DNA of 64,000 nt from Micromonospora polyrhachis (GTDB taxonomy: Bacteria > Actinomycetota > Actinomycetes > Mycobacteriales > Micromonosporaceae), in contig NZ_JACHJW010000001.1 in NCBI RefSeq assembly GCF_014203835.1, positions 3,856,501-3,920,500 of the forward strand, given 5' to 3'. Below are positions 7,472 to 15,523 of the stretch, in pieces. Positions within the stretch are counted from its first letter, which is position 1. Every line of letters begins with the position of its first letter. The notes under the pieces were generated by a model. The model was not told the origin of the DNA, ran no database searches, and was given only the letters and a program-made list of their open reading frames with translations. The position numbers and the translations under genes are program-made.

Positions 7472-8068
7472 ATGGCCAACCCCAAGGATCTCCCTCGCGA
7501 CATCGGGGGATTCATCCGTGATTTGCGCCGGAACGCCAAGATCTCGTTGCGGCAGCTCGCGGAGCAGGCCGGCGTCAGTAACCCGTACCTGAGTCAGGTC
7601 GAGCGGGGGCTGCGAAAGCCAAGCGCTGAGGTGTTGCAGCAGCTCGCCAACGCGCTGCGGGTTTCGACGCCGGTGATGTACCTGCGGGCCGGCCTGCTTG
7701 ACGACAAGGACGGGCAGGGGGTTCTCGCCGCCATCGCGACCGATCCCGACCTGACCCTGGCGCAGAAACAGTCGCTGAGCCAGATCTACGAGACGTTCCG
7801 CCGAGAGAACATTCGGCACCGGGCCGAGGCTGCCGAGCCCAGCGCCGAGGCCGTCAGTCCCGAGGTTACGACCGGCTCGACGGGGCCTGCCGAGCCCACC
7901 GCAGCGGCTGGTGGCGCCGCCAGGACCACGGCCGGGATGCCGGTGGACGGCGTACTCGAATCCGTGACGGTCACCGAGACCAGTGCAACCCCGACCCCCC
8001 AAACCGAATCCGAGCCGGTGCGCACGGTTGGTGAGACCACGCCGGCACCCGAGGAGGAAAAGCGATGA
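7472..8068 (+). CDS. XRE family HTH regulator (Rv0474-like)
   Basis: A 198-residue DNA-binding protein. Its HTH_3 domain spans about residues 10-70 (FIRDLRRNAKISLRQLAEQ, then GVSNPYLSQVERG). A short helical region (QKQSLSQIYETFRREN) follows, then a long Pro/Ala/Thr/Glu-rich disordered tail. Start and leaderless expression are supported by the promoter at 7437-7465. It overlaps the HbhA-like gene by ATGA. The order XRE - HbhA - DUF2516 is the one I recall for Rv0474-Rv0476 in M. tuberculosis, so this is the Micromonospora counterpart. The tail is longer than needed for DNA binding and its role is unknown. Confidence 0.85.
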   Translation: MANPKDLPRDIGGFIRDLRRNAKISLRQLAEQAGVSNPYLSQVERGLRKPSAEVLQQLANALRVSTPVMYLRAGLLDDKDGQGVLAAIATDPDLTLAQKQSLSQIYETFRRENIRHRAEAAEPSAEAVSPEVTTGSTGPAEPTAAAGGAARTTAGMPVDGVLESVTVTETSATPTPQTESEPVRTVGETTPAPEEEKR

Positions 8069-8811
8069 GCCAGACCCGAATCCCCACCCCGCTCTATGCC
8101 GCCGCCGGTGTCGGCGACCTGGCCTACGAGCGGGTACGCCAACTGCCCGAGCTGGTCACCGAACTGACCGCGAAGACCAACGTCACCAGTGCCGAGCTGC
8201 GAGAGAAGGCCGCTGCCACCACCGTCGAGCTGCGCGAGAAGGCGGCAGCGACGCTGCGCTCGGCCAACACCGCCGCAGAGGGCCTGCGTACCCGGGCCGC
8301 TGCCGGCGAGATCGACCGCAAGTGGCTGCGTACGACCGCGATCCGCAACGCCGCCGTACTGGTCGCTGGCGCGCAGACCGCCCAGGAGCGGGCTCGTGCC
8401 GCGTACGACGCGATGGTGACCCGTGGCGAGAGGGTCATCGGATCCGGCGTCGTGCGGGCCGCCGACACAGTCAACGCCGACATGGAGGTCACTGAGCCGG
8501 CTGCGGTTACGGCGAACTCAGCCGAGCCCACTGCGGTGACGGCGACCCCGGCCGAAGTGGCCGAGGTGGAGCCGGTTTCGGCTGCCGAGCCAGCGGACGT
8601 GTCCGAGTCGGCGGACGTACCGACGGCCGAGCCGAAGTCGGCCCGGAAGCCGGCGGTGAAGGCCACCAAGCGGGTCGCCGCGAAGACGGTGAAGCCAGCG
8701 GTGAAGCCAGCGGTGAAGGTGGCCAAGCCGACCGTTTCCAAGACCCCCAAGCCGACCGTGGTGAAGGCGACCAAGCCGGCGGCGAAGGACACCCCACCGG
8801 CTGCCGAGTAA
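8065..8811 (+). CDS. Heparin-binding haemagglutinin (HbhA)-like coiled-coil protein
   Basis: A 248-residue protein in two halves. The N-terminal helical half (about 1-130) carries heptad-like Ala/Glu/Arg/Lys runs (two copies of ELREKAAAT), and the C-terminal half ends in a Lys/Ala/Pro-rich basic tail (VKPAVKPAVKVAKP). This layout matches mycobacterial HBHA, whose basic tail binds sulfated glycans and which also links to lipid bodies and division. In a soil actinomycete a DNA- or envelope-organising role is equally possible. There is no signal peptide. The ribosome site GAGGAGG lies 7 nt before the ATG, and the start overlaps the XRE stop. Confidence 0.75.
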   Translation: MSQTRIPTPLYAAAGVGDLAYERVRQLPELVTELTAKTNVTSAELREKAAATTVELREKAAATLRSANTAAEGLRTRAAAGEIDRKWLRTTAIRNAAVLVAGAQTAQERARAAYDAMVTRGERVIGSGVVRAADTVNADMEVTEPAAVTANSAEPTAVTATPAEVAEVEPVSAAEPADVSESADVPTAEPKSARKPAVKATKRVAAKTVKPAVKPAVKVAKPTVSKTPKPTVVKATKPAAKDTPPAAE

Positions 8812-8840
8812 CCAGCAACGTAGCCCACGAAGTAGCGCCA

Positions 8841-8888
8841 GTCGGTCGTCCCGGGAGCGGCATGCCAGCCGTACCCGGGACGACCGAC
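8841..8888. terminator. 15-bp perfect hairpin after hbhA-like gene
   Basis: Arms GTCGGTCGTCCCGGG (8841-8855) and its exact complement (8874-8888) enclose an 18-nt loop. No T-run follows on the plus strand. The right arm ends 1 nt before the -10 hexamer of the next gene, so it may serve both as terminator and as a structural element of that promoter. Confidence 0.7.
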
Positions 8889-8889
8889 A

Positions 8890-8895
8890 TAAGCT
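8890..8895 (+). promoter_or_regulatory. -10 element of leaderless DUF2516 promoter
   Basis: TAAGCT lies 7 nt upstream of the ATG at 8903 with no ribosome site. The expected -35 position falls inside the hairpin at 8841-8888. Confidence 0.45.
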
Positions 8896-8902
8896 TCAGG
8901 GC

Positions 8903-9217
8903 ATGGTCTCTGCCGCGCCGCTGTTCTACGCCGATGTCCGGGGCATCATCGATCTGGTGCTGCTCGTCTTCGCCCTCGTCATCGAGAGCGTCGCGTTCGT
9001 GCACTGCCTCACCCAGCGGTCCGACGCGTTCCCGGCAATCGGCACACTGCCCAAGGCGGGGTGGCTGGCCATTCTGGGCATCTGCCTTCTCCTGACCCTG
9101 CTCGGCTTCGGCGTGATCAGCATCTTCGGTCTGATCGGCATCGCCGCCGGCATGATCTACATGCTCGACGTCCGACCCGGACTGCGGGACCTGAGTGACG
9201 GCAAGGGCTACTGGTGA
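8903..9217 (+). CDS. DUF2516 family membrane protein
   Basis: A 104-residue protein with two or three hydrophobic segments (IIDLVLLVFALVIESVAFV near residues 14-34; ILGICLLLTLLGFGVISIF near 55-75; then a shorter one). It ends in the family-typical soluble tail YMLDVRPGLRDL. Function is unknown. It is the third gene of the conserved XRE-HbhA-DUF2516 string, which suggests an envelope-linked role for the whole group. It appears leaderless and overlaps the next gene by GTGA. Confidence 0.85.
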   Translation: MVSAAPLFYADVRGIIDLVLLVFALVIESVAFVHCLTQRSDAFPAIGTLPKAGWLAILGICLLLTLLGFGVISIFGLIGIAAGMIYMLDVRPGLRDLSDGKGYW

Positions 9218-10101
9218 GAGACTTTCGCTGGCCGCCGCCGCCCGATGCCGGCCCTCGGACGTACGGCCCCGGCCCGAGTGCGCCGCGCAGCGGTCGGCCA
9301 GCCCTGCCGGAGCCGGAGACCGAACTGGTCGCCACCCCACACGGCGTACGCCTTGAGCGGCTCGTCACCGGCAGCGGCGACCCGGTGACGGTGTTCGCCC
9401 ACGGCCTGGGCAGTGGCATCGCGACCACCCGACCGCTGGGCAGTGCGGTGCACGGGCGCAAGGTCTTCTTCCAGTTCCGAGGGCACGGGCGGTCCGACGC
9501 CCCGACCGGACCGTGGAGCTACCTGGATCTGGCCCGGGACCTGCGGGCCATCGCCGACCTCGGCAGTGCCACCCGGGCCGTGGGGGTCAGCCTCGGTGCC
9601 GGCGCCCTGTGCCGGCTGCTGGTGGAGAGCCCGGAGCGCTTCGACCGTCTGGTGTTTTTCCTGCCAGCCGTGCTCGACCAGCCCCGGCCGCCGGCCGTAC
9701 GGGAGCGGCTGTCCAATCTGCTCGACGCGATCGAGGCCGGGGACGCCTCCGCGCTGGCCGAAGAGGTCTCCTACGAACTGCCGCCAGCGGTGCGTAACAC
9801 CCCGCCTGGATGGGCGTACCTGCGTCAGCGGTTGGACCAGTTGCTGCGCGACGGGCTCGCCCCGGCGCTGGCCACCCTGCCCGAGCAGGTGCCGGTCCGG
9901 GACCGGGCGGCGCTGGCCCGGGTCACCGTTCCGGCGCTGGTGATCGGCTGTGTCGCGGACGACCTGCACCCGGTCCCGGTCGCGGAACAGCTCGCCGCCG
10001 CTTTGCCGAACGCCACGCTGCACGTCTACGACAAGCCCGGGGTCCTCTGGACCGAGCGCGCCGACCTGCGTACCCGGATCTCCGACTTCCTGAACGGCTG
10101 A
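9214..10101 (+). CDS. Alpha/beta hydrolase
   Basis: A 295-residue hydrolase. The elbow reads G-V-S-L-G-A-G after the TRAV strand, the oxyanion region is VTVFAHGLGSGI, and QFRGHGRSDAP matches the usual RGxGxS loop. The acidic residue is expected in VIGCVADDLHPVPV. The canonical late histidine is not obvious: the C-terminal strand reads LHVYDKPGVLW where an H-x-P-motif would be expected, so catalysis is uncertain. Its GTG overlaps the DUF2516 stop, so the two are co-translated; the link to that family is positional only. Confidence 0.75.
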   Translation: MRDFRWPPPPDAGPRTYGPGPSAPRSGRPALPEPETELVATPHGVRLERLVTGSGDPVTVFAHGLGSGIATTRPLGSAVHGRKVFFQFRGHGRSDAPTGPWSYLDLARDLRAIADLGSATRAVGVSLGAGALCRLLVESPERFDRLVFFLPAVLDQPRPPAVRERLSNLLDAIEAGDASALAEEVSYELPPAVRNTPPGWAYLRQRLDQLLRDGLAPALATLPEQVPVRDRAALARVTVPALVIGCVADDLHPVPVAEQLAAALPNATLHVYDKPGVLWTERADLRTRISDFLNG

Positions 10102-10113
10102 GCCCACTGCTTC

Positions 10114-10797
10114 CTAACTCCTCGGCAGGTGAGCGGCGCGTACGGCCAGCAGCCAGCGTTCCACCGTCGACTCGTCGGGGTGCTCCGGCAGGGGCGTACG
10201 GATCGTGTCGAAGTCCCGTTCTGTCTGGGCGAGCAAGTCGCGTGCCTCGGCGAGCTGACCGGCGGCGACCCGTTCGCCGAAGTCCAGGAAGGATCGTGGA
10301 TCGTCGAGCCGGATCGGCAGGTGGCCGGTGGCGTACAGCTCGCGGCCCTGGTGCAGCAGTCGGGCCAGGTGGCGGGCGTGCTTGGCGGTACGGCGACGGG
10401 TGTCGGCCGAGAATGTGCCGTCGCCGCGCGACTCCAGTTTCCGAAACTGCTGGCCGGCATAGCCGAGGTAGGCGGCCCGTACCCGGGGCGCGGACAGGAA
10501 TGCCGAGCGGATGGCGATCAGCTGGTCACCGAGTTCGGTCCGGGTCTCGTACAGCTCGTCCGGTAGCCAGGCCAGTTCGGTCGCGGTCGGGTTACCGGAC
10601 AGCGCCAGCCGGCACCACTTGCCGGCCTCGTGATGGGTCACGTCCGGATCGGTGGTGACGATCGACTCCTGCGGCCCGCGCAGCCCGTGGAAGGCGACGG
10701 TCGGGGCGGCGAAGATGCCGATCCGGTCGACGTCGGAGTCGGGACCGGCCAAGCCGTACGCGGTGGAGCCGACGATGCCGGCGAGCAGCAGATGCAC
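10114..10797 (-). CDS. RlaP-type nucleotidyltransferase (DNA polymerase beta superfamily)
   Basis: A 227-residue protein with the polymerase-beta catalytic signature near the N terminus: AGIVGSTAYGLAGPDSDVD, that is G-S-x(5)-G and S-D-x-D. A helical domain follows (KHARHLARLLHQGRELY). This is the pattern of the PF10127 family, found near RNA ligase/repair genes in some phages and bacteria; no ligase is adjacent here. Start GTG at 10797. The adjacent minus-strand methyltransferase ends 24 nt upstream, so the pair may be one transcript. The target of nucleotidyl transfer is unknown. Confidence 0.78.
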   Translation of the reverse strand: MHLLLAGIVGSTAYGLAGPDSDVDRIGIFAAPTVAFHGLRGPQESIVTTDPDVTHHEAGKWCRLALSGNPTATELAWLPDELYETRTELGDQLIAIRSAFLSAPRVRAAYLGYAGQQFRKLESRGDGTFSADTRRRTAKHARHLARLLHQGRELYATGHLPIRLDDPRSFLDFGERVAAGQLAEARDLLAQTERDFDTIRTPLPEHPDESTVERWLLAVRAAHLPRS

Positions 10798-10821
10798 CCG
10801 GCCAGGATGCCGCAGCCGTGG

Positions 10822-11631
10822 TCAGGTACGACACAGGATTTCGCCGTGCAGGATGACGAACCAGCCGTCCTCCGCGTCGGCCCATTCTTGCCAGCTGGCC
10901 GCGATGCGATCGAGGTCGGCCGGGGTGGCCGCGCCGGTCGTCACCAACTGACGGGCCAGGTCGGATTCGCGGATCCGGTCGGCCCACATGCCGCCCCACC
11001 AATGTCGGTCCTCGGGCGTGGCGAAGCACCAGGTGCTGGCGGTGGCGGTGACGTCGGTGAACCCGGCGGTGCGGGCCCAGGAGAGTAGCCGGCGTCCGGC
11101 GTCCGGCTCGCCCTGGTTGGCGCGGGCGGCCTGCCGGTAGAGGTCGAGCCATTCGTCGAGCGCGGGTACGGCCGGGAACCAGGTGAACGCCGCGTAGTCG
11201 CTGTCCCGGGCGGCGACCAGTCCACCGGGGCGGCAGACCCGGCGCATCTCGCCTAGGGCCTGGACCGGGTCGGCGACGTGTTGCAGGACCTGATGCGCGT
11301 GGACCACGTCGAAGCTGTCGTCGGGAAAGTGCAGATCGTGTACGTCGGCGAGGGCGAAGTCGATACTCTCCAGGCCACGGGTGGCGGCCTCGGCGCGGGC
11401 GAGCCCGAGTGCGGCCTCGACGGGCTCGACGGCGGTGACCCGGCCGGGGGCCACGCGAGTGGCGAGGTCGGCGGTGATGGTGCCGGGGCCACAACCGACA
11501 TCGAGCAGGGACATGCCGGGGGCGAGGTGGGGCAGAAGGTAGGCGGCGGAGTTTTCCGTCGTACGCCACCGGTGTGAGCGGAGTACGGACTCGTGGTGAC
11601 CGTGGGTGTAGACGTTCGGGGTCGCCGTCAT
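10822..11631 (-). CDS. Class I SAM-dependent methyltransferase
   Basis: A 269-residue methyltransferase of the UbiE/COQ5-like group. Motif I is LLDVGCGPGTITADLA, an acidic residue follows at the end of strand 2 (VTAVEPVEAA), and motif post-I is FDVVHAHQVLQHV. The C-terminal part (WWGGMWADRIRES) is seen in actinobacterial members of unknown substrate. The ATG at 11631 lies 6 nt from a -10 TAGGGT (11643-11638), so it seems leaderless. It is divergent from an SDR gene, with direct and inverted GTCTC repeats between them. Confidence 0.85.
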   Translation of the reverse strand: MTATPNVYTHGHHESVLRSHRWRTTENSAAYLLPHLAPGMSLLDVGCGPGTITADLATRVAPGRVTAVEPVEAALGLARAEAATRGLESIDFALADVHDLHFPDDSFDVVHAHQVLQHVADPVQALGEMRRVCRPGGLVAARDSDYAAFTWFPAVPALDEWLDLYRQAARANQGEPDAGRRLLSWARTAGFTDVTATASTWCFATPEDRHWWGGMWADRIRESDLARQLVTTGAATPADLDRIAASWQEWADAEDGWFVILHGEILCRT

Positions 11632-11650
11632 CCCCTGACCCTAACGCCGC

Positions 11651-11688
11651 GTCTCGAAATGCGGGAAGATTGTCTCGAAATATGAGAC
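11651..11688. promoter_or_regulatory. Candidate operator between methyltransferase and SDR genes
   Basis: GTCTCGAAAT occurs at 11651-11660 and again at 11672-11681, 21 bp apart, or two helical turns. The second copy also forms the dyad GTCTC (11672-11676) / GAGAC (11684-11688). This fits cooperative binding of a dimeric repressor; no regulator gene is adjacent. Confidence 0.45.
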
Positions 11689-11759
11689 GGAACTAATTGG
11701 CCGAGGTGGCTGAGAAAATCAGACACCGGTTGTCAGGTTTTGTTGGCAGGGTCAGCCGC

Positions 11760-12722
11760 ATGACGAAAGACATGGCGAAGGACATGGTGATTGACTCGGC
11801 GAAAGACATAACCGGAGCGCTGGCCGGGAAGGTGGCGCTGGTGGCCGGGGCGACCCGGGGGGCCGGCCGGCAGATCGCCGTACAACTGGGGGCGGCGGGT
11901 GCGACCGTCTACGCCACCGGACGCAGCACCCGGGAACAGCGCTCCGAGATGGACCGGCCGGAGACGATCGAGGAGACCGCCGAACTGGTCACCGCAGCCG
12001 GCGGGGTGGGCATCGCGGTGCCCGTCGACCACCTGGTCCCCGAGCAGGTACGCGCCCTGGTGGAGCGGATCGACGCCGAACAGGGGCGACTGGACGTACT
12101 GGTCAACGACATCTGGGGTGCCGATCCACTCATCACCTGGCACAAACCGGTGTGGGAGCAGCCGTTGGAAGCCGGGTTCCGTACCCTGCGACTGGCCATC
12201 GACACACACATCATCACCAGCCACTATGCGCTGCCGCTGCTGATCCGCAACCCGGGTGGGTTGGTAGTGGAGATGGGGGACGGCACCACCGAATACAACG
12301 CCACCAACTACCGGCTGTCGGTCTTCTACGACCTGGCGAAGACGTCGGTCAACCGGCTGGCCTACAGCCAGGCCCAGGAACTGCGCGAACACGGGGCCAC
12401 GGCGGTGGCCCTCACGCCGGGGTGGATACGTTCGGAGTTGATGCTCGACCTGTTCGGCGTCACCGAGGAAAACTGGCGGGACGCGACGGTGAACGAGCCG
12501 CACTTCGTCATCTCGGAGTCCCCGGCGTTCGTCGGGCGGGCGGTCGCCGCGTTGGCCGCCGATCCGGACAAGGCACGCTGGTCCGGCCAGTCGCTCTCCA
12601 GCGCACAACTCGCCAAGGTGTACGGCTTCACCGACCTGGACGGCAGCCAGCCCGACGCCTGGCGTTACATCGTGGAGGTGCAGGACCCCGGCAAGCCGGC
12701 CGACGCGACCGGCTACCGCTGA
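11760..12722 (+). CDS. SDR family oxidoreductase
   Basis: A 320-residue short-chain dehydrogenase with GKVALVAGATRGAGRQIA as the nucleotide-binding loop (T-G-x3-G-x-G variant). It differs at key places: the usual N-A-G is N-D-I-W and the Y-x3-K reads Y-D-L-A-K-T, so the Tyr/Lys spacing (YDLAK) is kept. This form (N-D-x-W, GWIRSE) is common in actinobacteria. The frame is open back to 11697 (TTG); I prefer the ATG at 11760 with GGCAGGG upstream. The 3' end shows a short duplication. Substrate unknown. Confidence 0.8.
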   Translation: MTKDMAKDMVIDSAKDITGALAGKVALVAGATRGAGRQIAVQLGAAGATVYATGRSTREQRSEMDRPETIEETAELVTAAGGVGIAVPVDHLVPEQVRALVERIDAEQGRLDVLVNDIWGADPLITWHKPVWEQPLEAGFRTLRLAIDTHIITSHYALPLLIRNPGGLVVEMGDGTTEYNATNYRLSVFYDLAKTSVNRLAYSQAQELREHGATAVALTPGWIRSELMLDLFGVTEENWRDATVNEPHFVISESPAFVGRAVAALAADPDKARWSGQSLSSAQLAKVYGFTDLDGSQPDAWRYIVEVQDPGKPADATGYR

Positions 12723-12800
12723 CCGGGCTACCGGTTGCCGGCTACCGCTGACCGGCCCGCTCAATTGGCGTACAGGCTGGTTAGTCGGCGTACAGGCTGG
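12713..12800. repeat. Duplicated 3' ends of two convergent genes
   Basis: The SDR end GGCTACCGCTGACCGG (from 12713) recurs at about 12740. The end of the WYL gene, GGCGTACAGGCTGGT, is also present twice (about 12767 and 12786). Each duplicate includes the last codons and stop region, as if both gene ends were copied in tandem. Confidence 0.7.
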
Positions 12801-13749
12801 TCAGCCGGCGGGCGGCGGCGGCCATCCGGGCGCGTAGCTCCGGCGGGTCGAGTGCCTCCGCCTCCGGGCCGAGCTGGAGCAGTTGGTGGTAGGCGACCTC
12901 GATGGACTCGACGGGTAGCCGGGTGGTCACCCACCCCTGCCCGTCGGGCTCGCCAGCCCCCGCGATCGCCTCGGCGACGGCCGGCGGTTCGGTGACCGCC
13001 CACAGCGCCCGCAGTCCGGCCGGGCTCAGTCGTACGGTGACCTGATCGGCGAGCATCGTCCGAAGGAAGTCCGCCGCCCGATCCGCCCAGAAGCCCGCCA
13101 GGTCGAACGTCTCGTCGCGGACGAAGGTCGACTCCTCGACCTCGACGTCCTGCACCCGGTCGACCCGATAGGTACGGTGACTGTCGCCGACCCGGCCCAC
13201 GAGATACCAGACACCGCCCTTGAGCACCAGGCCGTACGGCTCCAGTGTCCGGGTCACGGTCCGTTCACCCCGGCGGTAGTCCAGGCGTACGACGCGGTCC
13301 TGCCAGACCGCCTCGGCGAGGTCGGCGAGCGACGGTGGCGGATCGGCTTCCCGGAACCAGCCGGGGGCATCGAGATGGAATCGCTGGCCGGCGCGGGCCG
13401 AGGCATCCCGCAACCCGGGTGGCAGCGCCGCGAGCACCTTCAGTTGGGCGGCGGCCACCGGCCCAGCCAGTCCCATCTCCCCGGCCGGACCGGGCAGCCC
13501 GGACAGGAACAATGCGTCAGCCTCGGCTCGACTCAACCCGGTCAACCTGGTCCGGTAGCCGCCGAGCAGCCGGTAGCCACCGGCCCGGCCCCGGTCGGCG
13601 TACACCGGCACCCCGGCGGCCGAGAGCGCCAGCACGTCCCGGTAGACGGTCCGCTCGGAGACTTCCAGTTCGCCGGCCAGTTCGGTGGCGGTCATCGTCT
13701 CCCGGGACTGCAACAGGAGCACCAGGGAGATCAGCCGGGCAGCGCGCAC
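12781..13749 (-). CDS. YafY-type WYL-domain transcriptional regulator
   Basis: A 322-residue regulator. The N-terminal HTH_11 winged helix reads RLISLVLLLQSRETMTA then ELEVSERTVYRDVLALS. The central WYL domain (about residues 145-215) includes VRLDYRRGERTVTRTLEPYGLV and VWYLVGRV, and a C-terminal WCX segment follows. WYL domains sense nucleic acids or nucleotide ligands in several systems; here the ligand is unknown. Start GTG at 13749, directly divergent from the EI24 gene. Full length. The N terminus resembles the fragment at 1-89. Confidence 0.88.
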   Translation of the reverse strand: MRAARLISLVLLLQSRETMTATELAGELEVSERTVYRDVLALSAAGVPVYADRGRAGGYRLLGGYRTRLTGLSRAEADALFLSGLPGPAGEMGLAGPVAAAQLKVLAALPPGLRDASARAGQRFHLDAPGWFREADPPPSLADLAEAVWQDRVVRLDYRRGERTVTRTLEPYGLVLKGGVWYLVGRVGDSHRTYRVDRVQDVEVEESTFVRDETFDLAGFWADRAADFLRTMLADQVTVRLSPAGLRALWAVTEPPAVAEAIAGAGEPDGQGWVTTRLPVESIEVAYHQLLQLGPEAEALDPPELRARMAAAARRLTSLYAD

Positions 13750-13802
13750 CAGGCAATCCTGCCCCGAGGCTCGTTGGCAAGCTGGCAGTAGGCTTCCGGA
13801 CC

Positions 13803-14615
13803 GTGGACGTTTCCAGGGTCACCGCACCGGCGATGAGTACGACCAGACAGTTCTTCTCCGGGGTCGGGCTGCTCCTGCGCGGGCTCAAGCTGTACGTCCG
13901 CAGCCCCAAGATGATGCTGCTCGGCATCATCCCGGCACTGATCTCCGGCGCGCTGTTCATCGGCGCGTACGTGACCCTGATCTACTTCTCCGGTGACCTG
14001 GCCGAGTGGGTCACCCCGTTCGCCGACGACTGGTCGGACGGGGTACGCCAGGCTACCCGCCTGATTGTCGCGATCGCCTTCCTCGCGGTCGGCGGGCTGC
14101 TCGCCGTACTCACCTTCACGGCGGTGACGCTGCTGATCGGCGACCCGTTCTACGAGAAGATCTCGGAACAGGTGGAGGCCCGGTACGGTGGCGTGCCGAA
14201 CGAGGTCGAGCAGCCCTTCTGGCGCTCGCTCGGGCGGAGCATCGTCGACTCGTTGCGACTGGTGGGCCTGTCGGTTCTGATCGGACTGCCGCTCTTCCTC
14301 GGTGGGTTCATCCCGGTTGTCGGGCAGATCGTCATTCCGGTCATCGCCGCTGTCTTCGGCGGCTGGATCCTCGCCCTGGAACTGGTGGCGGTCCCGTTCC
14401 AGCGGCGCGGGCAGCGGTTGCCCGGCCGGCGGGAGGCGCTACGGGCCAACCGGCCCATCGCGATGGGCTTCGGGGTGGCGGTCTTCTGCTGTTTCCTGAT
14501 TCCGCTCGGCGCGGTGTTGATCATGCCGGCGGCGGTGGCCGGCGGTGCGCTGCTCGCCCGCCGCTCCCTCGGTCTATCCATTGAGGAAAACGGGTCGGCG
14601 GTCTCTCGCGCCTGA
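13803..14615 (+). CDS. EI24-domain (CysZ-like) integral membrane protein
   Basis: A 270-residue protein with four or more transmembrane segments (LLGIIPALISGALFIGAYV; LIVAIAFLAVGGLLAVLTF; IVIPVIAAVFGGWILALEL; FGVAVFCCFLIPLGAVLIM). The family motif region GDPFYEKISEQVE lies after the second segment. EI24/CysZ proteins have been linked to sulfate uptake in proteobacteria; the function in actinobacteria is unproven. GTG at 13803 lies 8 nt from a -10-like TAGGCT (13789-13794); ATG at 13833 is an alternative start ten codons in. Frames extending further upstream overlap the WYL gene and were dismissed. Confidence 0.82.
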   Translation: MDVSRVTAPAMSTTRQFFSGVGLLLRGLKLYVRSPKMMLLGIIPALISGALFIGAYVTLIYFSGDLAEWVTPFADDWSDGVRQATRLIVAIAFLAVGGLLAVLTFTAVTLLIGDPFYEKISEQVEARYGGVPNEVEQPFWRSLGRSIVDSLRLVGLSVLIGLPLFLGGFIPVVGQIVIPVIAAVFGGWILALELVAVPFQRRGQRLPGRREALRANRPIAMGFGVAVFCCFLIPLGAVLIMPAAVAGGALLARRSLGLSIEENGSAVSRA

Positions 14616-14617
14616 AC

Positions 14618-15493
14618 TCATCCGTGCTCGGCGGCCCGCTGCTGCAACGTGGCGAGGATCTGTCGGGCCTGTGTCCAGAGTAGGGAACTACCCTCGGCTG
14701 GGAGGAGATGGCGACGGGCGTTTGGCAGCCGGTTCACCAGTGTCTCGCCGAAGTCTGGTGAGTGCACAGGACTGGTGTCGAGTCCGCCGTACCAGAGGTC
14801 GACTGGCACGGTGACCTGCTCCACGGGGATCGGCCACGGGCGGATGACGATGGCGAGGTCCCGGGCGTAGCCGCCCGCGCCCTGGCTGAACCCTTCCGTC
14901 AGGGCGCGCCGGTAGGCGGACCCGAAGCCGCTCTCGGTGTAGTAGGCGCGGTCCCGCTCGCTGGACATGCCGATCACCATCTCCCACAGGCCATCGGCCG
15001 TGGCAAGCTCGGTGAAGCGGCGTTCGAATCTGGCCGGGTCCTGCTGCGCCGCCCGGACCATCCCGGCGACATCTTCGGAAAGCAGATGGGTCACTGTCGC
15101 CAGGTCGTCCTGGCCGGCGACCACCGCGACCGCCCGAGCGACCCCAGCCCCGCCGAGGGCGAGCGCGAACGGTGCCCCCTGGGAGAAGCCCACCGTCGTT
15201 ACCCGGTCCAGCTTGTGCTGCTCGATGAGATGGCGAACGTCCGCGACCCAGGTCTCCAGGGTTTTGCCAGGGCACGGCGAGGAGCGGCTGAGCCCCGGCC
15301 GGTCGACGGCGATCAGTCGTAGCCCCAGCTCGGCCAGGGCCTCGGCACCGAAGCCGAGGGAACCGCTCATGCCCGCACCGGTACAGAAGATCACCGGTTG
15401 GCCGTCCAGCGGACCCCACTGGGACCAGGCGAGCTGGCGGTCGTCGGGCAAGGTGGTCGTACCGACCAGGTCGGCGGGAACAAGGCTGTCCAC
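14618..15493 (-). CDS. Alpha/beta hydrolase
   Basis: A 291-residue hydrolase of the haloperoxidase/lipase-like group. It has QPVIFCTGAGMSGS, DRPGLSRSSP as the D-R-P-G-x-G/S loop, and the elbow G-F-S-Q-G-A. The acid lies in DLWYGGLDTSPV (G-x-x-D), and the final histidine is probably in NARRHLLPAEG. The start is GTG at 15493. The 3' end lies 2 nt from the convergent EI24 gene stop, so the two share a terminator-free junction. Substrate unknown. Confidence 0.8.
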   Translation of the reverse strand: MDSLVPADLVGTTTLPDDRQLAWSQWGPLDGQPVIFCTGAGMSGSLGFGAEALAELGLRLIAVDRPGLSRSSPCPGKTLETWVADVRHLIEQHKLDRVTTVGFSQGAPFALALGGAGVARAVAVVAGQDDLATVTHLLSEDVAGMVRAAQQDPARFERRFTELATADGLWEMVIGMSSERDRAYYTESGFGSAYRRALTEGFSQGAGGYARDLAIVIRPWPIPVEQVTVPVDLWYGGLDTSPVHSPDFGETLVNRLPNARRHLLPAEGSSLLWTQARQILATLQQRAAEHG

Positions 15494-15523
15494 GAAGCGA
15501 CGATATGAGCCTCGGCAACCGAT

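Noticed and set aside
13245-13802. Extension of the EI24 gene upstream of 13803
   Set aside because: It overlaps the WYL regulator on the other strand and is Arg/Pro-rich without any domain.
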